A DNA stretch of 64,000 nt, taken from contig NZ_JBNAGK010000013.1 in NCBI RefSeq assembly GCF_049803835.1, positions 62,001-126,000 on the forward strand. Direction: 5' to 3'. Every line of letters begins with the position of its first letter. Within the stretch, counting starts at the first letter, position 1. Positions 35,301 to 45,000 of the stretch are shown in pieces. The notes beneath the pieces were generated by a model, which saw only the letters and a list, made by a program, of their open reading frames with translations, was not told where the DNA came from and made no database searches. The DNA comes from Pacificoceanicola sp049803835 (GTDB lineage: Bacteria; Pseudomonadota; Alphaproteobacteria; Rhodobacterales; Rhodobacteraceae). Made by a program: the position numbers and the translations under genes.

Positions 35301-37769
35301 GGTAGCCTCGTGGGGATGAACCTCCAGGTACTGGTCGACGCCCTCCATGAACTTCACGGCAGCCGATGGCGCGGAAGCTTCGAGCGCCTCTTGGTTGCGG
35401 GCTACGCAGTCTGCAGGAACCATCAGGCTGTAACCGCCAAGATCCTCGACCGAGATCATCGTCATTTCGCGAGCAAAAACGACCTCGGGAAAAACCCAGC
35501 GGGAGCGAGCGAGCCTCCGCTCTTGAAAGGCACCGGAGAGATCGGCGCTGCGGGCCGGGCCGGACGTCAGTACGGCCTCCACAAAAGAGGAAAGCTCAAT
35601 TATCTTCGCTCGCCGCTCGGCCAGCCGAAGGGGGTGCCAAGCGGCCAGAATAGCCATAGAATCGGCACCGTCGGAGGCCACCACGCCGATACCGGCGACA
35701 AGCGCACGAATATCCCGTCCCGCCCGGCCCGTGGTCGCGGGCAAACGACATGTGCGGCATAGGATTCCATAGGCCTCGGCCTGCTCTTCGAGGATGCTCG
35801 ATGCGAAGGCCGCACCCGGGTTCTCCGACAATTGCTTCACCGCCCTACGATACGAAATGTCGAAGGCTTCGGTGGCCGCCATCACGGCCGTCGCGGTTTC
35901 GCTGTCCAGTGTTCGGTTACGTTCAAGCTCTTGCAGCCGTGAACGAAGATCTCCAAGCAGATCCTCCTGTGGCCGGACAACCAAATCGAAGGTGCGTCCC
36001 TGCTGGCCTTGGGCTACATCGCTGAAGGAATACCGGTCGTATAGGCTCGTAGAGGAGAGGCGCGTGTTCTCCCCGCTCGAGCGCGGCGCGAAGTTCAGCG
36101 GTCGGAACACGCTGTCGCCCGCCTCGGCCGCCTTGGCTAGGGCGTCGAGATCCTCGATTAGGGCGAGGCTGATAGGTTCATCCTTGGGTGACTTTCCGGG
36201 TTGCCACGTCGTCTTGACCCGGGGTGCTTGCTTGGGGGGATTGCGAAGACCGCCCAGGTCAGTCAGATCCTCGGCCTCTACCAGATACAGTTCAAGGTCG
36301 ATCTTCCGCGCTTCGTTGCCGCCGGCATCCCCGGTACCCTGGTACTTCTCGGCTGCGGCCAAGTCCCAAACTACATTTGGCCCGAAGAGCGCTTTCAAGG
36401 CCCTCAGCTCAAAGTTGAACAGCCGATGAATATCTGGATCGAGCCCCTCCCAGAAGAGGGCCTTGTCGTGCTGTGTGGCACGAACGAGGACCCGCGGCTC
36501 AGTCATGTCCACCAGCGCCGCGTCGCCTGCAATTATGAGTGCCTCGAAACCCTCGGCAAAGGCAGACAAAAGATCGTGCCCAATGACTTCCTTTGAAAAC
36601 AGTCGCTTCTGCCAAGGCTTGAAGAGTTTGACGTCGCGGCCCAGGCGCTCCTGCCAACGATTGAAGAACTCCACCTCGACGTCGCGTGGCTCGCGTGGTG
36701 TGGTGTTGGTCAGGCTGTCGAGAAGGTCCCGATCTTCTTTGGTGACATCGTGGCCGTAGTTGCCTTCGATGAAGCGCAGGGTGCGCTTGCCGAGGCTTTC
36801 CGTAGAGGAACTCCGCTTGCCCCCAAACACGCTGGCCCCGACGCGTTCCCAGGAAACCTTGCGGCAGAACGCTTCCTGGCTTGGTCGCCACCCGCCAGGA
36901 AGGATCATATCTGCGTCGTCCAAGAGAGCTCGAACAGCGTCGAGAGCCTCAATCACCTCAGGCTCATTGTCATGCTGGAACTCGTCCACCCGTGCACGCA
37001 CAGCTACGACATCAACGCGCTCGTGCTTGGGCGTCATGAGAGTGGCGTAGACCCCGGCCTCGAGGCGGGCATCGCGAAAGGCTGCAGAGAAGTCCCGCGC
37101 ACGCGCCTTCGGGTTACCTTCCGGCTTGAAGGCTGGAAGCTTGACGATGCCGTCTTTGGGAATCCGTAGAGCCGGCATCGCATTCCTGATGCGGACATCG
37201 ACTTTATAGGCAAACGCCTGATCGACTATGGCACATATGAAATCGACCCACATTTGAAGGTCGAGGCACACTTCCCGTGCGTCGCGGAGTCCTTCGAGTG
37301 CGGCCCGAAGGTAGCTGTTGGCCTCTCCTGTCTCTCTCAGTTCCGCGACCCATGCCGGGATTTGGTCAATTATTCTGGGTTCGTCGATGCGGGAGATCGG
37401 GCCAAGTCCGGCGCCGATGCCCTCACGTTCGGCGTCAGGCGGCGCGAAGACGATGACTTCGGCGGCATCATTGTGGCGCCAATGGACAGCGGATTCCTCG
37501 GACAGATAATCCTCATCGACCTGCATACCCGGTGCTGCCTTGGGGTTCATCTTCAGAAGGAGGCTCCTGCCATGTAAATCTGCAGGCTTGTTGCGAGCGA
37601 TCCCCTCAAGCGCCTCGGCCTTCAAACCAGCGAGCATGAAGGTGACACGCTGCCCGGCCGCCGCGTTGTCTACGGCACTCAGCACAATCCCCCAGACGAC
37701 GCGAGCGATTAGATCGCCTCTCCTAGCGTCAGGGGCGGAAACCTCGGAAAGCTTTGTTGATAAATTCAT
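32340..37769 (-). CDS. sspH: SspH/DptH-like FtsK/HerA-type ATPase of PT restriction
   Basis: This 1809-residue protein is the largest in the window. The C-terminal 240 residues form a HerA/FtsK-like motor: Walker A GETGSGKG near 1571-1578, IVVDPKKGVDF, and Walker B IFLVHDELGAWM. A low-complexity acidic linker (about 1345-1400, rich in E, T, D and A) separates it from about 1340 residues with no domain I can name. It begins one base after the sspG stop. In dnd and ssp systems DptH/SspH is the motor partner of the other restriction proteins and acts on DNA lacking phosphorothioate. I assign it by size, motor domain and operon place. Confidence 0.8.
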   Translation of the reverse strand: MNLSTKLSEVSAPDARRGDLIARVVWGIVLSAVDNAAAGQRVTFMLAGLKAEALEGIARNKPADLHGRSLLLKMNPKAAPGMQVDEDYLSEESAVHWRHNDAAEVIVFAPPDAEREGIGAGLGPISRIDEPRIIDQIPAWVAELRETGEANSYLRAALEGLRDAREVCLDLQMWVDFICAIVDQAFAYKVDVRIRNAMPALRIPKDGIVKLPAFKPEGNPKARARDFSAAFRDARLEAGVYATLMTPKHERVDVVAVRARVDEFQHDNEPEVIEALDAVRALLDDADMILPGGWRPSQEAFCRKVSWERVGASVFGGKRSSSTESLGKRTLRFIEGNYGHDVTKEDRDLLDSLTNTTPREPRDVEVEFFNRWQERLGRDVKLFKPWQKRLFSKEVIGHDLLSAFAEGFEALIIAGDAALVDMTEPRVLVRATQHDKALFWEGLDPDIHRLFNFELRALKALFGPNVVWDLAAAEKYQGTGDAGGNEARKIDLELYLVEAEDLTDLGGLRNPPKQAPRVKTTWQPGKSPKDEPISLALIEDLDALAKAAEAGDSVFRPLNFAPRSSGENTRLSSTSLYDRYSFSDVAQGQQGRTFDLVVRPQEDLLGDLRSRLQELERNRTLDSETATAVMAATEAFDISYRRAVKQLSENPGAAFASSILEEQAEAYGILCRTCRLPATTGRAGRDIRALVAGIGVVASDGADSMAILAAWHPLRLAERRAKIIELSSFVEAVLTSGPARSADLSGAFQERRLARSRWVFPEVVFAREMTMISVEDLGGYSLMVPADCVARNQEALEASAPSAAVKFMEGVDQYLEVHPHEATNLSAAIFDSESQTLPREVAREMAKRLQRKSDLRCDLVITHRDQDRMRRIYRNQNLRLGAENISETARGFLSRLRVDVRSNRAAEGVDSKVRDLDLVFLHDVISHHADPVWVEEAGDSHDLPAPFDPGMARRPRRRMTETDASGVGIYLTLPRPPRAVGQYQDLLYELAKGFLPGGFHGVLIRQAQFADAKVVDLIRRAHQLAEWVITYDKVASRTLFERSGVQIISDISVPGADGRVIISAGKVDDRLKRNVRDDLIDACGITAPDAERLAGVVIRDVLRISGQKVLSAARYTNASREMIGLAVMRAWMEGALKSTVDYDPIWISLDDYRGWFMSEKGRVADAIAVTIDYDNATFRVLLQVGEAKFVEKTSELATIREAQQQVHDTVDRLIRLFIDNDDAISRAAACTRLADLLVNRDGVTERLPNPVQRAAFFNALSAGEVSFQISGEAVVCLHDDHGPVWRCEADPDRPFLRHHVLTTPAIRQTLQHTVAGEVPQREGLGDIDWYCEGDAPKPRPKPPADTTAVVEEASTAPEELSDENPEVTQGTTDAGGSADTTSSEPAEAQEDAANAKPALEPPRFLPPPVFEVLRDMAATEGGAITDADSLAWADRMAMETQRALSHFGMQAEFADPKPRLTPNGALIAFRGHPSLTVDKIEKRTSELLTTYGIEVADVRPGRGRISVFVTRETRARVPLASTWLGAIWPDRDPGQATSFILGAREDEDRLLYLNLSESFAGYDAHGPHTLIAGETGSGKGILTQGILLQLIAFNDPEKAELIVVDPKKGVDFTWLEGAPQMKVPIVTEISDAQTILQDLVVQMDARYDKFAAAGAANITEYNRKVTPQQRMSRIFLVHDELGAWMAQEKEYQEVVLSSVANLGMKARAAGIHLTLITQRADAEAVPGRLRDNMGNRLCLKVQNSTGSRMVLGVGGAEKLLGKGHLACVLANQQLPPGQNFFVVQVPFAETEDMHRLANAAKSYWASRLS

Positions 37770-37770
37770 C

Positions 37771-39339
37771 TCACAACCTGTATGGGTTCGTCACAAATGC
37801 ACAGTCATCCGAAAGCCGTTGCGTCAGGGCGAGCCGGGTCATGCGCGCCTCGAGGGCGGCAAGGTTTGCTTCGTAGCGCTCGACATGGATACGCCCGAAT
37901 GCATCCCGGGCCTCCTCGGGGCCGATGACCAGGCCATAGCGCCGGTAAAGTTGGGCCACGAAATCCCGCAACTCGATGGTGTGCGTGACATTGGCGAGAA
38001 CGAGGGAAAATAGCATCCCATCATCGAGGGCGAACCACGGTCCAACCCGTTGTCGCGACGTCGCCAGTCCTGACGCCTTTGCTAGCGGCAACAGGTACTT
38101 GTAGGTATTATTCTTATCACGTTGCATCGCGTGGTCGATGAATGCTTCTAGTTGTTGCGCAGGTGTCGCAGCGTTTCCGCGATGGTCATCGCCCTTGGTG
38201 AAGCCAAATCTTTCCTTCAATGCTTGCTTGGCGAGTCCAGGATCGCTGCGCTCTAGCGCCATCTTCCAACGATCGCAGTCCCCAAGCACTCGCTCCACAA
38301 AGGCGCGTACCGCACGATTGGCAACATCCCGGTGCAGGTTGAGGTGGACCTTGGCCTCCTCGCGGAGCTGCTGGTTGCCTCCATCGGTAAGATCGGCAAC
38401 GATCGGTATTGCTTTTGGTGCCCCAACCTCTTCCTGTGCCCGCTCCGCCAGATAGACGACGATGTTGAGCCCGGTGATACGGAAAAGAGGCTCGAAGAGG
38501 TGGCCCTCCGGCAAGCGATTGCACATCAGGACGTTAAGCCAGTCTTCGGCGAGACGATCATAGGCCGACAGGGTCAGGTGCGGGAGATATCCGATCTGGG
38601 TGTTGGACGCGCCGGTGTCTGCCGGGTCTGACAAGGCTTGTGCGATCCGATTGATCGGGTCGTTTTCGGAGAGAAGCCGCTCTTGGACCAACCGCTTCAG
38701 CTCAACCGCGAAAGATGAGCGGTTCAGCATCAAATATACAAGCTCGCCACCTCGGCCGAAGAAGCGACGGTCAGCCGTCCAGCCGCCGCGGGCCTCTCGC
38801 ATGTCCGTGCAGATCATATCCGGCCCGGTCACCGCGAGGAAGCGCGACGTCCACCGTCGGTTGTGCATCACATCAAGCTCTCGCGACTGCAGCAGCCGGA
38901 CTGCTTGGTGCAGAGCGTTGATATCCATTGAAAACCGTTCGTTTAGGTAGGCGAAGGCATCGTGCGAGGCCCCCGCGCCGAGCTCGCGTTGTCCTTCACC
39001 GAACTGCGCGTTGACCCGTTTTTTCCATTCGTGCCACTTTTCGTGGTCCGGGATGGAACCGTCCTCGACAACCTGTTCAAGATGCCGATCCTGAAACAGC
39101 AAGAATCGCATCTTGCGGCGGTGAGGTAGAGCATAGTGAAATGCTTCATGTGCGTCCGGCTTGGGCAGGACGCTGCCTAGAGGTCTATCCGCGCAGACTG
39201 CCAGCGTCTCAAGGACGATCATGAACGGCTCTTGCTCCTGCACGAAGCGGTGACCGTGAATGAGCTCCTGCACACGCATGTCGGAACTGTCGAGGACGTT
39301 CGGGGGCGGCGGCAGTCTGCTAGTGGACATGATGTTCAT
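37771..39339 (-). CDS. sspG: SspG-like PT restriction component
   Basis: This 522-residue protein lacks a motif I recognise. It is mainly helical and polar, with a possible membrane-free fold. The start was set at ATG 39339 because it overlaps the sspF stop (TGATG), which is typical of tight coupling; the longer frame to 39552 runs inside sspF and is a shadow. Its position between the P-loop proteins SspF and SspH matches the SspFGH order described for single-strand phosphorothioate defence. The name rests on gene order. Confidence 0.7.
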   Translation of the reverse strand: MNIMSTSRLPPPPNVLDSSDMRVQELIHGHRFVQEQEPFMIVLETLAVCADRPLGSVLPKPDAHEAFHYALPHRRKMRFLLFQDRHLEQVVEDGSIPDHEKWHEWKKRVNAQFGEGQRELGAGASHDAFAYLNERFSMDINALHQAVRLLQSRELDVMHNRRWTSRFLAVTGPDMICTDMREARGGWTADRRFFGRGGELVYLMLNRSSFAVELKRLVQERLLSENDPINRIAQALSDPADTGASNTQIGYLPHLTLSAYDRLAEDWLNVLMCNRLPEGHLFEPLFRITGLNIVVYLAERAQEEVGAPKAIPIVADLTDGGNQQLREEAKVHLNLHRDVANRAVRAFVERVLGDCDRWKMALERSDPGLAKQALKERFGFTKGDDHRGNAATPAQQLEAFIDHAMQRDKNNTYKYLLPLAKASGLATSRQRVGPWFALDDGMLFSLVLANVTHTIELRDFVAQLYRRYGLVIGPEEARDAFGRIHVERYEANLAALEARMTRLALTQRLSDDCAFVTNPYRL

Positions 39340-41156
39340 CACCAGGCATCTCCCTCTGCCATGATTGCGATCGCATGCTCTTGCAGGTTGCCGTCCAACA
39401 TCCGGACCTCCTTGGGCATCGGAGCTGCTCCGTCGAACTCGAACGCCTGTCGGACTTCCGTGGCCACCTGCAACTGGAAGCGCTCGACCTCCCGCTGGCA
39501 TTCCGAGGAAAAGCTTGCCGGCAGAGCACCATCGGCAATTCGAAGCAAGCACTCTACCAGGGTTGGTCGAAGCGCCAAGTCCACCGCCCGATCCACCCGC
39601 CCTCGGGTTACGACTCGAATTACCGGTGGTCGGCCGTTGTCGGAAGGACCGACGCGGTGGTTGCCAGACACAAGGAAGGACATCGTGCTAATGCCGCCAG
39701 TGCGAGGATGACCGGCATGCTGCACTAGCAGTGGGATTTCACTGCCCAGATAGACACCGGGTGGCGCTGTTATCCAAAGGCGATCGTCTGTGATCGTCAT
39801 CTCACCGGTCATCATGCGGTTCAGTCCGCGCAGCAACTGGCGAGCAATCTGCTGTGGCATGCCCGAGCCGAGGAGGCCATCGACCATCGCGACGTAGTCG
39901 ACGCCATGCTTGAAGACAGACAGATTCCACGGGCTGCGGTGTGGGTTGGTACGGACCTCGGCACTCTGCGGATCGAGCGAAAAGAACAGCCGCCGCCGCT
40001 GATCGACAATGGCGCGCTGAAGATCGGCTGAATGGCGGGACGGGTCACCCCGGTACATGTCTCGAATCGAAGCGAAGATGCGCACTCCGTACCACGGACA
40101 ATCAGGCAAGCTTTCGTCGCCCCACAACAGCCCGTGATCGAAGACATTGTTGGTTTCAAACCCCACCTGATACTCGCTGAGGACTGTGAAGGCGCCATAT
40201 TGCCGGCGCTCACGCTCGGTCAGGTTCACCCCAAAGGCATTGGCGAAGGGATTTGTCGAACCATAGTCGTTCTCCCGCGCCCGTCGCTGCGCCTTCTGAC
40301 AAGTCAACAGGGTCGAACCGGCTCGTGCGTCTCCGAGCAGGATATTGACCGTGAGCAAGATTAGCTGACGGATCGACAGATGTCGTCCATCGGCGGCTGC
40401 CATGCGGATCATGTCCTTGAGCCGGGCACGCATTGATGCCGGATCGTTCCGCAGAAGGATGTCGCGGTTGCAGCGGATTGGACAGGGATTGTCCTTGTCG
40501 GCAAGCGCCGGACAGCCCTCGCACCCTCGCCATCCATCGTGGGCCACCACGCCGTCGACGATCTGATCCACAAGGTGGCGATGGGACTGCCGCGACATGT
40601 TGACGAGCAAGAAGTGTCCGTTCGGATCTTCGCGGGCGTCGGTGCGCAGCATCTCCGCGAACCGGTCGTGAAGCTCCGCTTCCCCACGATCTCGGAAGAA
40701 CTTCAGCAAATGACCATCGTTGACACATATAATGAAGACTTCGGTGCTCTCCCCGGTCAGCGCAGCCATGATGTCGGGAAATATGCGGTTCTTCTCAGCT
40801 TCGTTGATCTCGCTGAGGTCCTTAATGAAGAGAGCCGATCGGCCGGACGACAAGGGCTTAGGCAGGGTATAGATCTTTTGTGTGTTGGACCAAACGCGAG
40901 CCTCGCCGGACAGCGCTTCGGCCACCTTCCGAGCGGTGTACGTTTTGCCATCCCCAGCCGTCCCGGTAAGGATCACACATTTTGGCGTGGCGGACTGCAG
41001 AAGCCCGATCAACTCGGCAGTGAGGGGCTGGTCAATTTCAAGGGCCGCACAGCCAGTCCTCTTGGCGGCCTCAACCACAAACTCATCGTAGAGATTATTC
41101 GAGGACGCTTGAGGGCCGTAGGAGGCCAAGAAATCGACGAGGGGGTTGCTGTTCAT
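39339..41156 (-). CDS. sspF: SspF/DptF-like P-loop restriction protein
   Basis: This 605-residue P-loop protein has Walker A GTAGDGKT at 65-72. A cysteine cluster CEGCPALADKDNPCPIRC, about one third in, is suitable for zinc and is a feature I associate with DptF-type proteins. ATG 41156 has a GGCTAGG site and follows the sspD stop by seven bases; the frame continues upstream to 41216 over the sspD end. It probably forms, with SspG and SspH, the part that damages or blocks unmodified DNA. Confidence 0.78.
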   Translation of the reverse strand: MNSNPLVDFLASYGPQASSNNLYDEFVVEAAKRTGCAALEIDQPLTAELIGLLQSATPKCVILTGTAGDGKTYTARKVAEALSGEARVWSNTQKIYTLPKPLSSGRSALFIKDLSEINEAEKNRIFPDIMAALTGESTEVFIICVNDGHLLKFFRDRGEAELHDRFAEMLRTDAREDPNGHFLLVNMSRQSHRHLVDQIVDGVVAHDGWRGCEGCPALADKDNPCPIRCNRDILLRNDPASMRARLKDMIRMAAADGRHLSIRQLILLTVNILLGDARAGSTLLTCQKAQRRARENDYGSTNPFANAFGVNLTERERRQYGAFTVLSEYQVGFETNNVFDHGLLWGDESLPDCPWYGVRIFASIRDMYRGDPSRHSADLQRAIVDQRRRLFFSLDPQSAEVRTNPHRSPWNLSVFKHGVDYVAMVDGLLGSGMPQQIARQLLRGLNRMMTGEMTITDDRLWITAPPGVYLGSEIPLLVQHAGHPRTGGISTMSFLVSGNHRVGPSDNGRPPVIRVVTRGRVDRAVDLALRPTLVECLLRIADGALPASFSSECQREVERFQLQVATEVRQAFEFDGAAPMPKEVRMLDGNLQEHAIAIMAEGDAW

Positions 41157-41163
41157 CCTAGCC

Positions 41164-42039
41164 TCACAAGTGGCAGATGGCGCATCCGTCTTCCGGCTCG
41201 CCTGTTGGGGACGCATAGCGCTCGCGAAGCTTTTCCAGCTCCTCCAGCGAGCGGGTCTGAGACCAAGTAAAGCGCCGCCCGTTCGCCTTGGTCACCTCGT
41301 AGGTCTTGGCCGCCTCGAAGAGCTCAGGGTGACGTTCTTTCAACCCCTGCCACTCTCCAACTTGCTGATAAAAACAGAAGTAGCAGCCCGACCGCGACCG
41401 CCAATCGTAGTAGGGCGGCAGCCCGAGACCGCTGCCCAGCAGCAAGTCGCGAACGTCGTCGAGGCCGAATCCGATGTCCTTGAGCGGATAGACCGGCAAG
41501 ATGTTGTTGCGGTTGGACAGCACGACCGGCTTGGCGCGTCCTGTTTCGGCCTGCCCTTCGTCGTCTTCAGATGAGGGTCCGGCAGAGGCGCCGCGAAAGC
41601 CTTCCCTGTTCTCGTCAGCGCGAATGCCGATGTAGCTAAATGCATCGTCGCCGCCGACGAAATGCTCGAACGGCTTGATCTTAAGCATGCGGGTGCACCA
41701 GCGCGCCTGCGGGTTAGGGAGGAAGCCCGAATAGACTTCGTTCAGCAAGACATCGAAGGGCGACCGGCGCCCACCTTTTGAGCGCACCTGCAGCTCGGGT
41801 AAATCGAGGGCAGTAAGCCGGTTGATTTCGACTCCGAAGATTGCCTCGAACCGGCGCAGATAGCTGTAGGTCTCGGGCAGCTCTGCCCCGGTGTCTGTGA
41901 ACACGAACTCCAACGGCAGGTCGCTGTGCCGTTCGAGCATATACACCGCCAGCGCGGTGGAGTCCTTGCCCCCACTCAGCGGGATGATATGGCGCCGTGA
42001 CCGGTCCTGCACCGCATCGGAAAGACTAGTTGGCGTCAT
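41164..42039 (-). CDS. sspD: SspD, PAPS-reductase-like ATP pyrophosphatase
   Basis: This 291-residue protein has PP-loop SGGKDST at 22-28, which activates DNA phosphate or sulfur with ATP, and cysteines C115 (RWCTRMLK), C219 and C222 (GCYFCF) and C286 and C289 (GCAICHL). These could hold a 4Fe-4S cluster, as in DndC. In the pathway it would accept sulfur from SspA and place it in the DNA backbone. Its start overlaps the sspC stop (ATGA). PAPS reductase of sulfate assimilation has the same fold, but the neighbours fix the ssp role. Confidence 0.88.
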   Translation of the reverse strand: MTPTSLSDAVQDRSRRHIIPLSGGKDSTALAVYMLERHSDLPLEFVFTDTGAELPETYSYLRRFEAIFGVEINRLTALDLPELQVRSKGGRRSPFDVLLNEVYSGFLPNPQARWCTRMLKIKPFEHFVGGDDAFSYIGIRADENREGFRGASAGPSSEDDEGQAETGRAKPVVLSNRNNILPVYPLKDIGFGLDDVRDLLLGSGLGLPPYYDWRSRSGCYFCFYQQVGEWQGLKERHPELFEAAKTYEVTKANGRRFTWSQTRSLEELEKLRERYASPTGEPEDGCAICHL

Positions 42040-45000
42040 GACGTTCCCCTATATATCTCATCCAAATATTTGATCAGACGCGCACGACCGATTTTTGCAT
42101 CGTAAACGTCAAAAATTGTCGCCAGCTTGTTGCGCAAAAAAGGCTCGAATGCGTCGCTGCCGTCTGCGCGCTCAAGCACCGCTTCTTCAATTCGCACAAG
42201 TGCCTGCTCAAGCCGAGCGCGAAAGAGATCAGCCGTCCGGTCATCCCATGCTTCGAAGCCCTCTCCACATAGAATGCCGCTCAACTGAGTTACGAAACCT
42301 CGCGCTCCCCTGGGGGAGTTGCTGGAGCTGCGCGCACGTGCGAGTACCCCCCTAGCTTCATGATCAAGGGCGCGCACCTCTTCGTCTCCCAGTGGAACGC
42401 AAGCCGCCCACTCCGAGGCCGCATCGAGAAGAGAGCGCGGACTGCCCCTGAGCCGACGGCTAAAAATCACTGCAGCGACGTCAATTGCTTGGTCAGCAAA
42501 GGCCGATGATACACCTTCGATCTGGCGTACAGCTGTGACGAATACTTCAATCGTCTCTGCGTTCAGGGCTGGCTCTCCGAGCACCTGCGGCAGTTCTCGG
42601 AATAGGAAGTTTACGGGGTCGAAAGACTTCTTGCGCAAGAGAGGCTGGAGCAGATCCGCATTCTCGCCCAAGCCTTTTGTGCTGAGGGCCGTAGGCGGAA
42701 GACCACTTCGCCATTCCAGTAAGGCATCGTAAAGCCCTCGCAGCAGGTCTGGCTCCTGCGGGTCAAGGTCTCCGACTAGACACCGGATCATCTTCTTGAG
42801 ATTGCTTAACTGCCCTGACGTCAGACTCGGCACTTCCAGTTCGAACCGCTTTGGTTCCTCGCACATCTTTTCAATCAGGCTTGGCTGGATGTCGTCCACA
42901 TACCTCGCGCGGCCATCGACGAGTTCCCGCAACGCCAACGCTCTTCCGAACGCAATCATACCTGCCGTCAACAGGAGTGGCAGCACACCTTCCCGCAGCC
43001 CGATTGGTGGGGCTGTCAACCGGTCGATGAGGTCCTCTACACTCTTGAGTCGTTCAGATGGTTGGGCAAAGAATCCCTCGATCTCTGACCATACATGCCT
43101 CATCGAGAGATCATCTAATTCGGAAGGCATCCGCCACCGCCAAGCGCCGTTGATGCAGCCATAGAGGCCGGTGTGCTCGAAGACCGTGCGGTAGATTGAG
43201 GCGTCGGCGGATGTGGCGCCTTCGTAGCCGAGCGCACGGATACCAGTGCGTTCGATGATCGCAAGCATGCAGCGTTTGCGGGCCGAGCGAGTTACTGCCG
43301 AGACTCTGCGCCGGACAACCTGCTCGTTGGCAATCCGCGGAGTATAGGAGAAGCGCTCCTCGAATAGGCGCGAAAGGATCTCGCCTGACGTGCCGCTCTC
43401 GGCGAACCTGTGAGTCGCCGGCCCAGATAACCAGACCACCTCGCCACGGTCGGGGTTCATCAGGCGTTCGAGGCTCTGACGCAGTGCTGCCTCGGCCTCG
43501 GACTTCAGTTCCTGAAGCTCGCGCTCCACTAGCGGATCGGTGGCAAGAAGCTCGTGGCGGTCTAACAGCGCCTCCATTGCGAGGAGATCAGCGAGAATTG
43601 GGCCAACCTCGGCGGAACGGCGGGGCAGTGCCAAGATTAGGTGGGGCGGAAGGGCCCGGGCAAGCTCCATGAGGTCTGGCCGGTCTGCAGTAGCGTCGAT
43701 GACTAGCGCCACAAGCGCATCCTCGCCATCGGCATGAGCACGAAGTACCTCCAGGCCTGGAGCCGAGATCAGGTCGCCTTCGCGCACGAAGCGGGCCCGA
43801 GCGAAACGGGTAATACCTCGGGCGTGGTTGTATGGTGGCGCAGTATAGGCATCTGGCGGGAACATTCGTTCCAGCGACTCCACAGTGTCGCTTTCCATCG
43901 CCAATCGCGCGGCCTCCTCAGCGACCATCTGACCAAGGTCGATGTCAGCGCCATGCCAGACCGAAATGTCGTCCACCCTGCGGCGATGGAGGAGCAGTTT
44001 GCGCGCCACTAGCGCTTCGATTGCGGCATTGACGGCCTCTGACGTCGTTGGGCTGCCCTCCGCCACAGCATAGACCAGCCGCGTGTGCGGCAGCTTCAGC
44101 CGCTCCGCGCTACGGCCAAGTTGCAGTAACGCCGCGGTTTTTATCACCCTCCGTTCTAGATCTGTTTCGGCGCGTGACAGCGCTGTCTCTGTCTCGACAA
44201 AGCGGCGGTGGGTGCCACCTGGTCCTGTGTCCGAGCGCATCGCGGGGGCGAAGAAGTCGTAGAGCGCATCAACGCCTAGGGCTGTCCCAGGCTCGGCCGC
44301 CGCCACAACATCAGCAAGGTAGCGGAACATCGTCCGTTCGGCCTGAGCCACCTGCGCGGCGAGGCTTGGCAGAATCTGCAGCGCTGCCGGTGTCAGCGGC
44401 GCAGTGCGGGAAAGGATGTCGGACAGCCTTGCGTCGTCGGTAATTTCGGCAAAGAAGCCCGCGGCTCGGGCGCGGGCAATGGCAGCTGCATCGGGCGCGT
44501 CGCGTCGCTCGTCAAGCGCCTCGGCCAGCATCTCCATCGCGTCGACGCCATCGTCGATCAAGCTCAGCGTTTCAAATCGCCCCTCGATCTTTCTCCACGC
44601 CGATTGTGCCGTGTCCGATGCACGTCGGGTGTAGTGGTACACCCCTTGGTGCATGAGAGTGGTCAGCGTCACCCGAGGCTCGGTCCGTCGCACCGCCCAT
44701 TCCGCTAGATCCTGCACCGCCAGCAGGTCCTCTGGACGGCCCTCCCGCACAAGGGTTTCCAGATGCTGGCCGAACTCGTCCCAGACGATAGCGATCTGCG
44801 CCATGCCGTTCCGCCGGGCGCGGCGAAGGATGGCCGCCAGAACGTTGGAGAGCGGGCCTGCTTCCACTTCCGCCCGCTCGGCAAGCTCTGCAGCTAGGTC
44901 GGGGCAGGCGCCATGCAGCAGCAGGAGTAGCGTCGACCCGTGGGGCTCGACTGCGCCCAAGGCCGGGTCCACTGCAGCGATCCGCGCGCGCAGCTGCCGG

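Noticed and set aside
37771..39552. Longer SspG starting at 39552
   Set aside because: The extra 71 codons lie inside sspF in another frame; the TGATG overlap at 39339 is the natural start.
41164..42039. Sulfate-assimilation PAPS reductase
   Set aside because: The PP-loop fold fits, but the gene is embedded between sspC and sspF with four-base overlap, and no cysteine biosynthesis genes are near.
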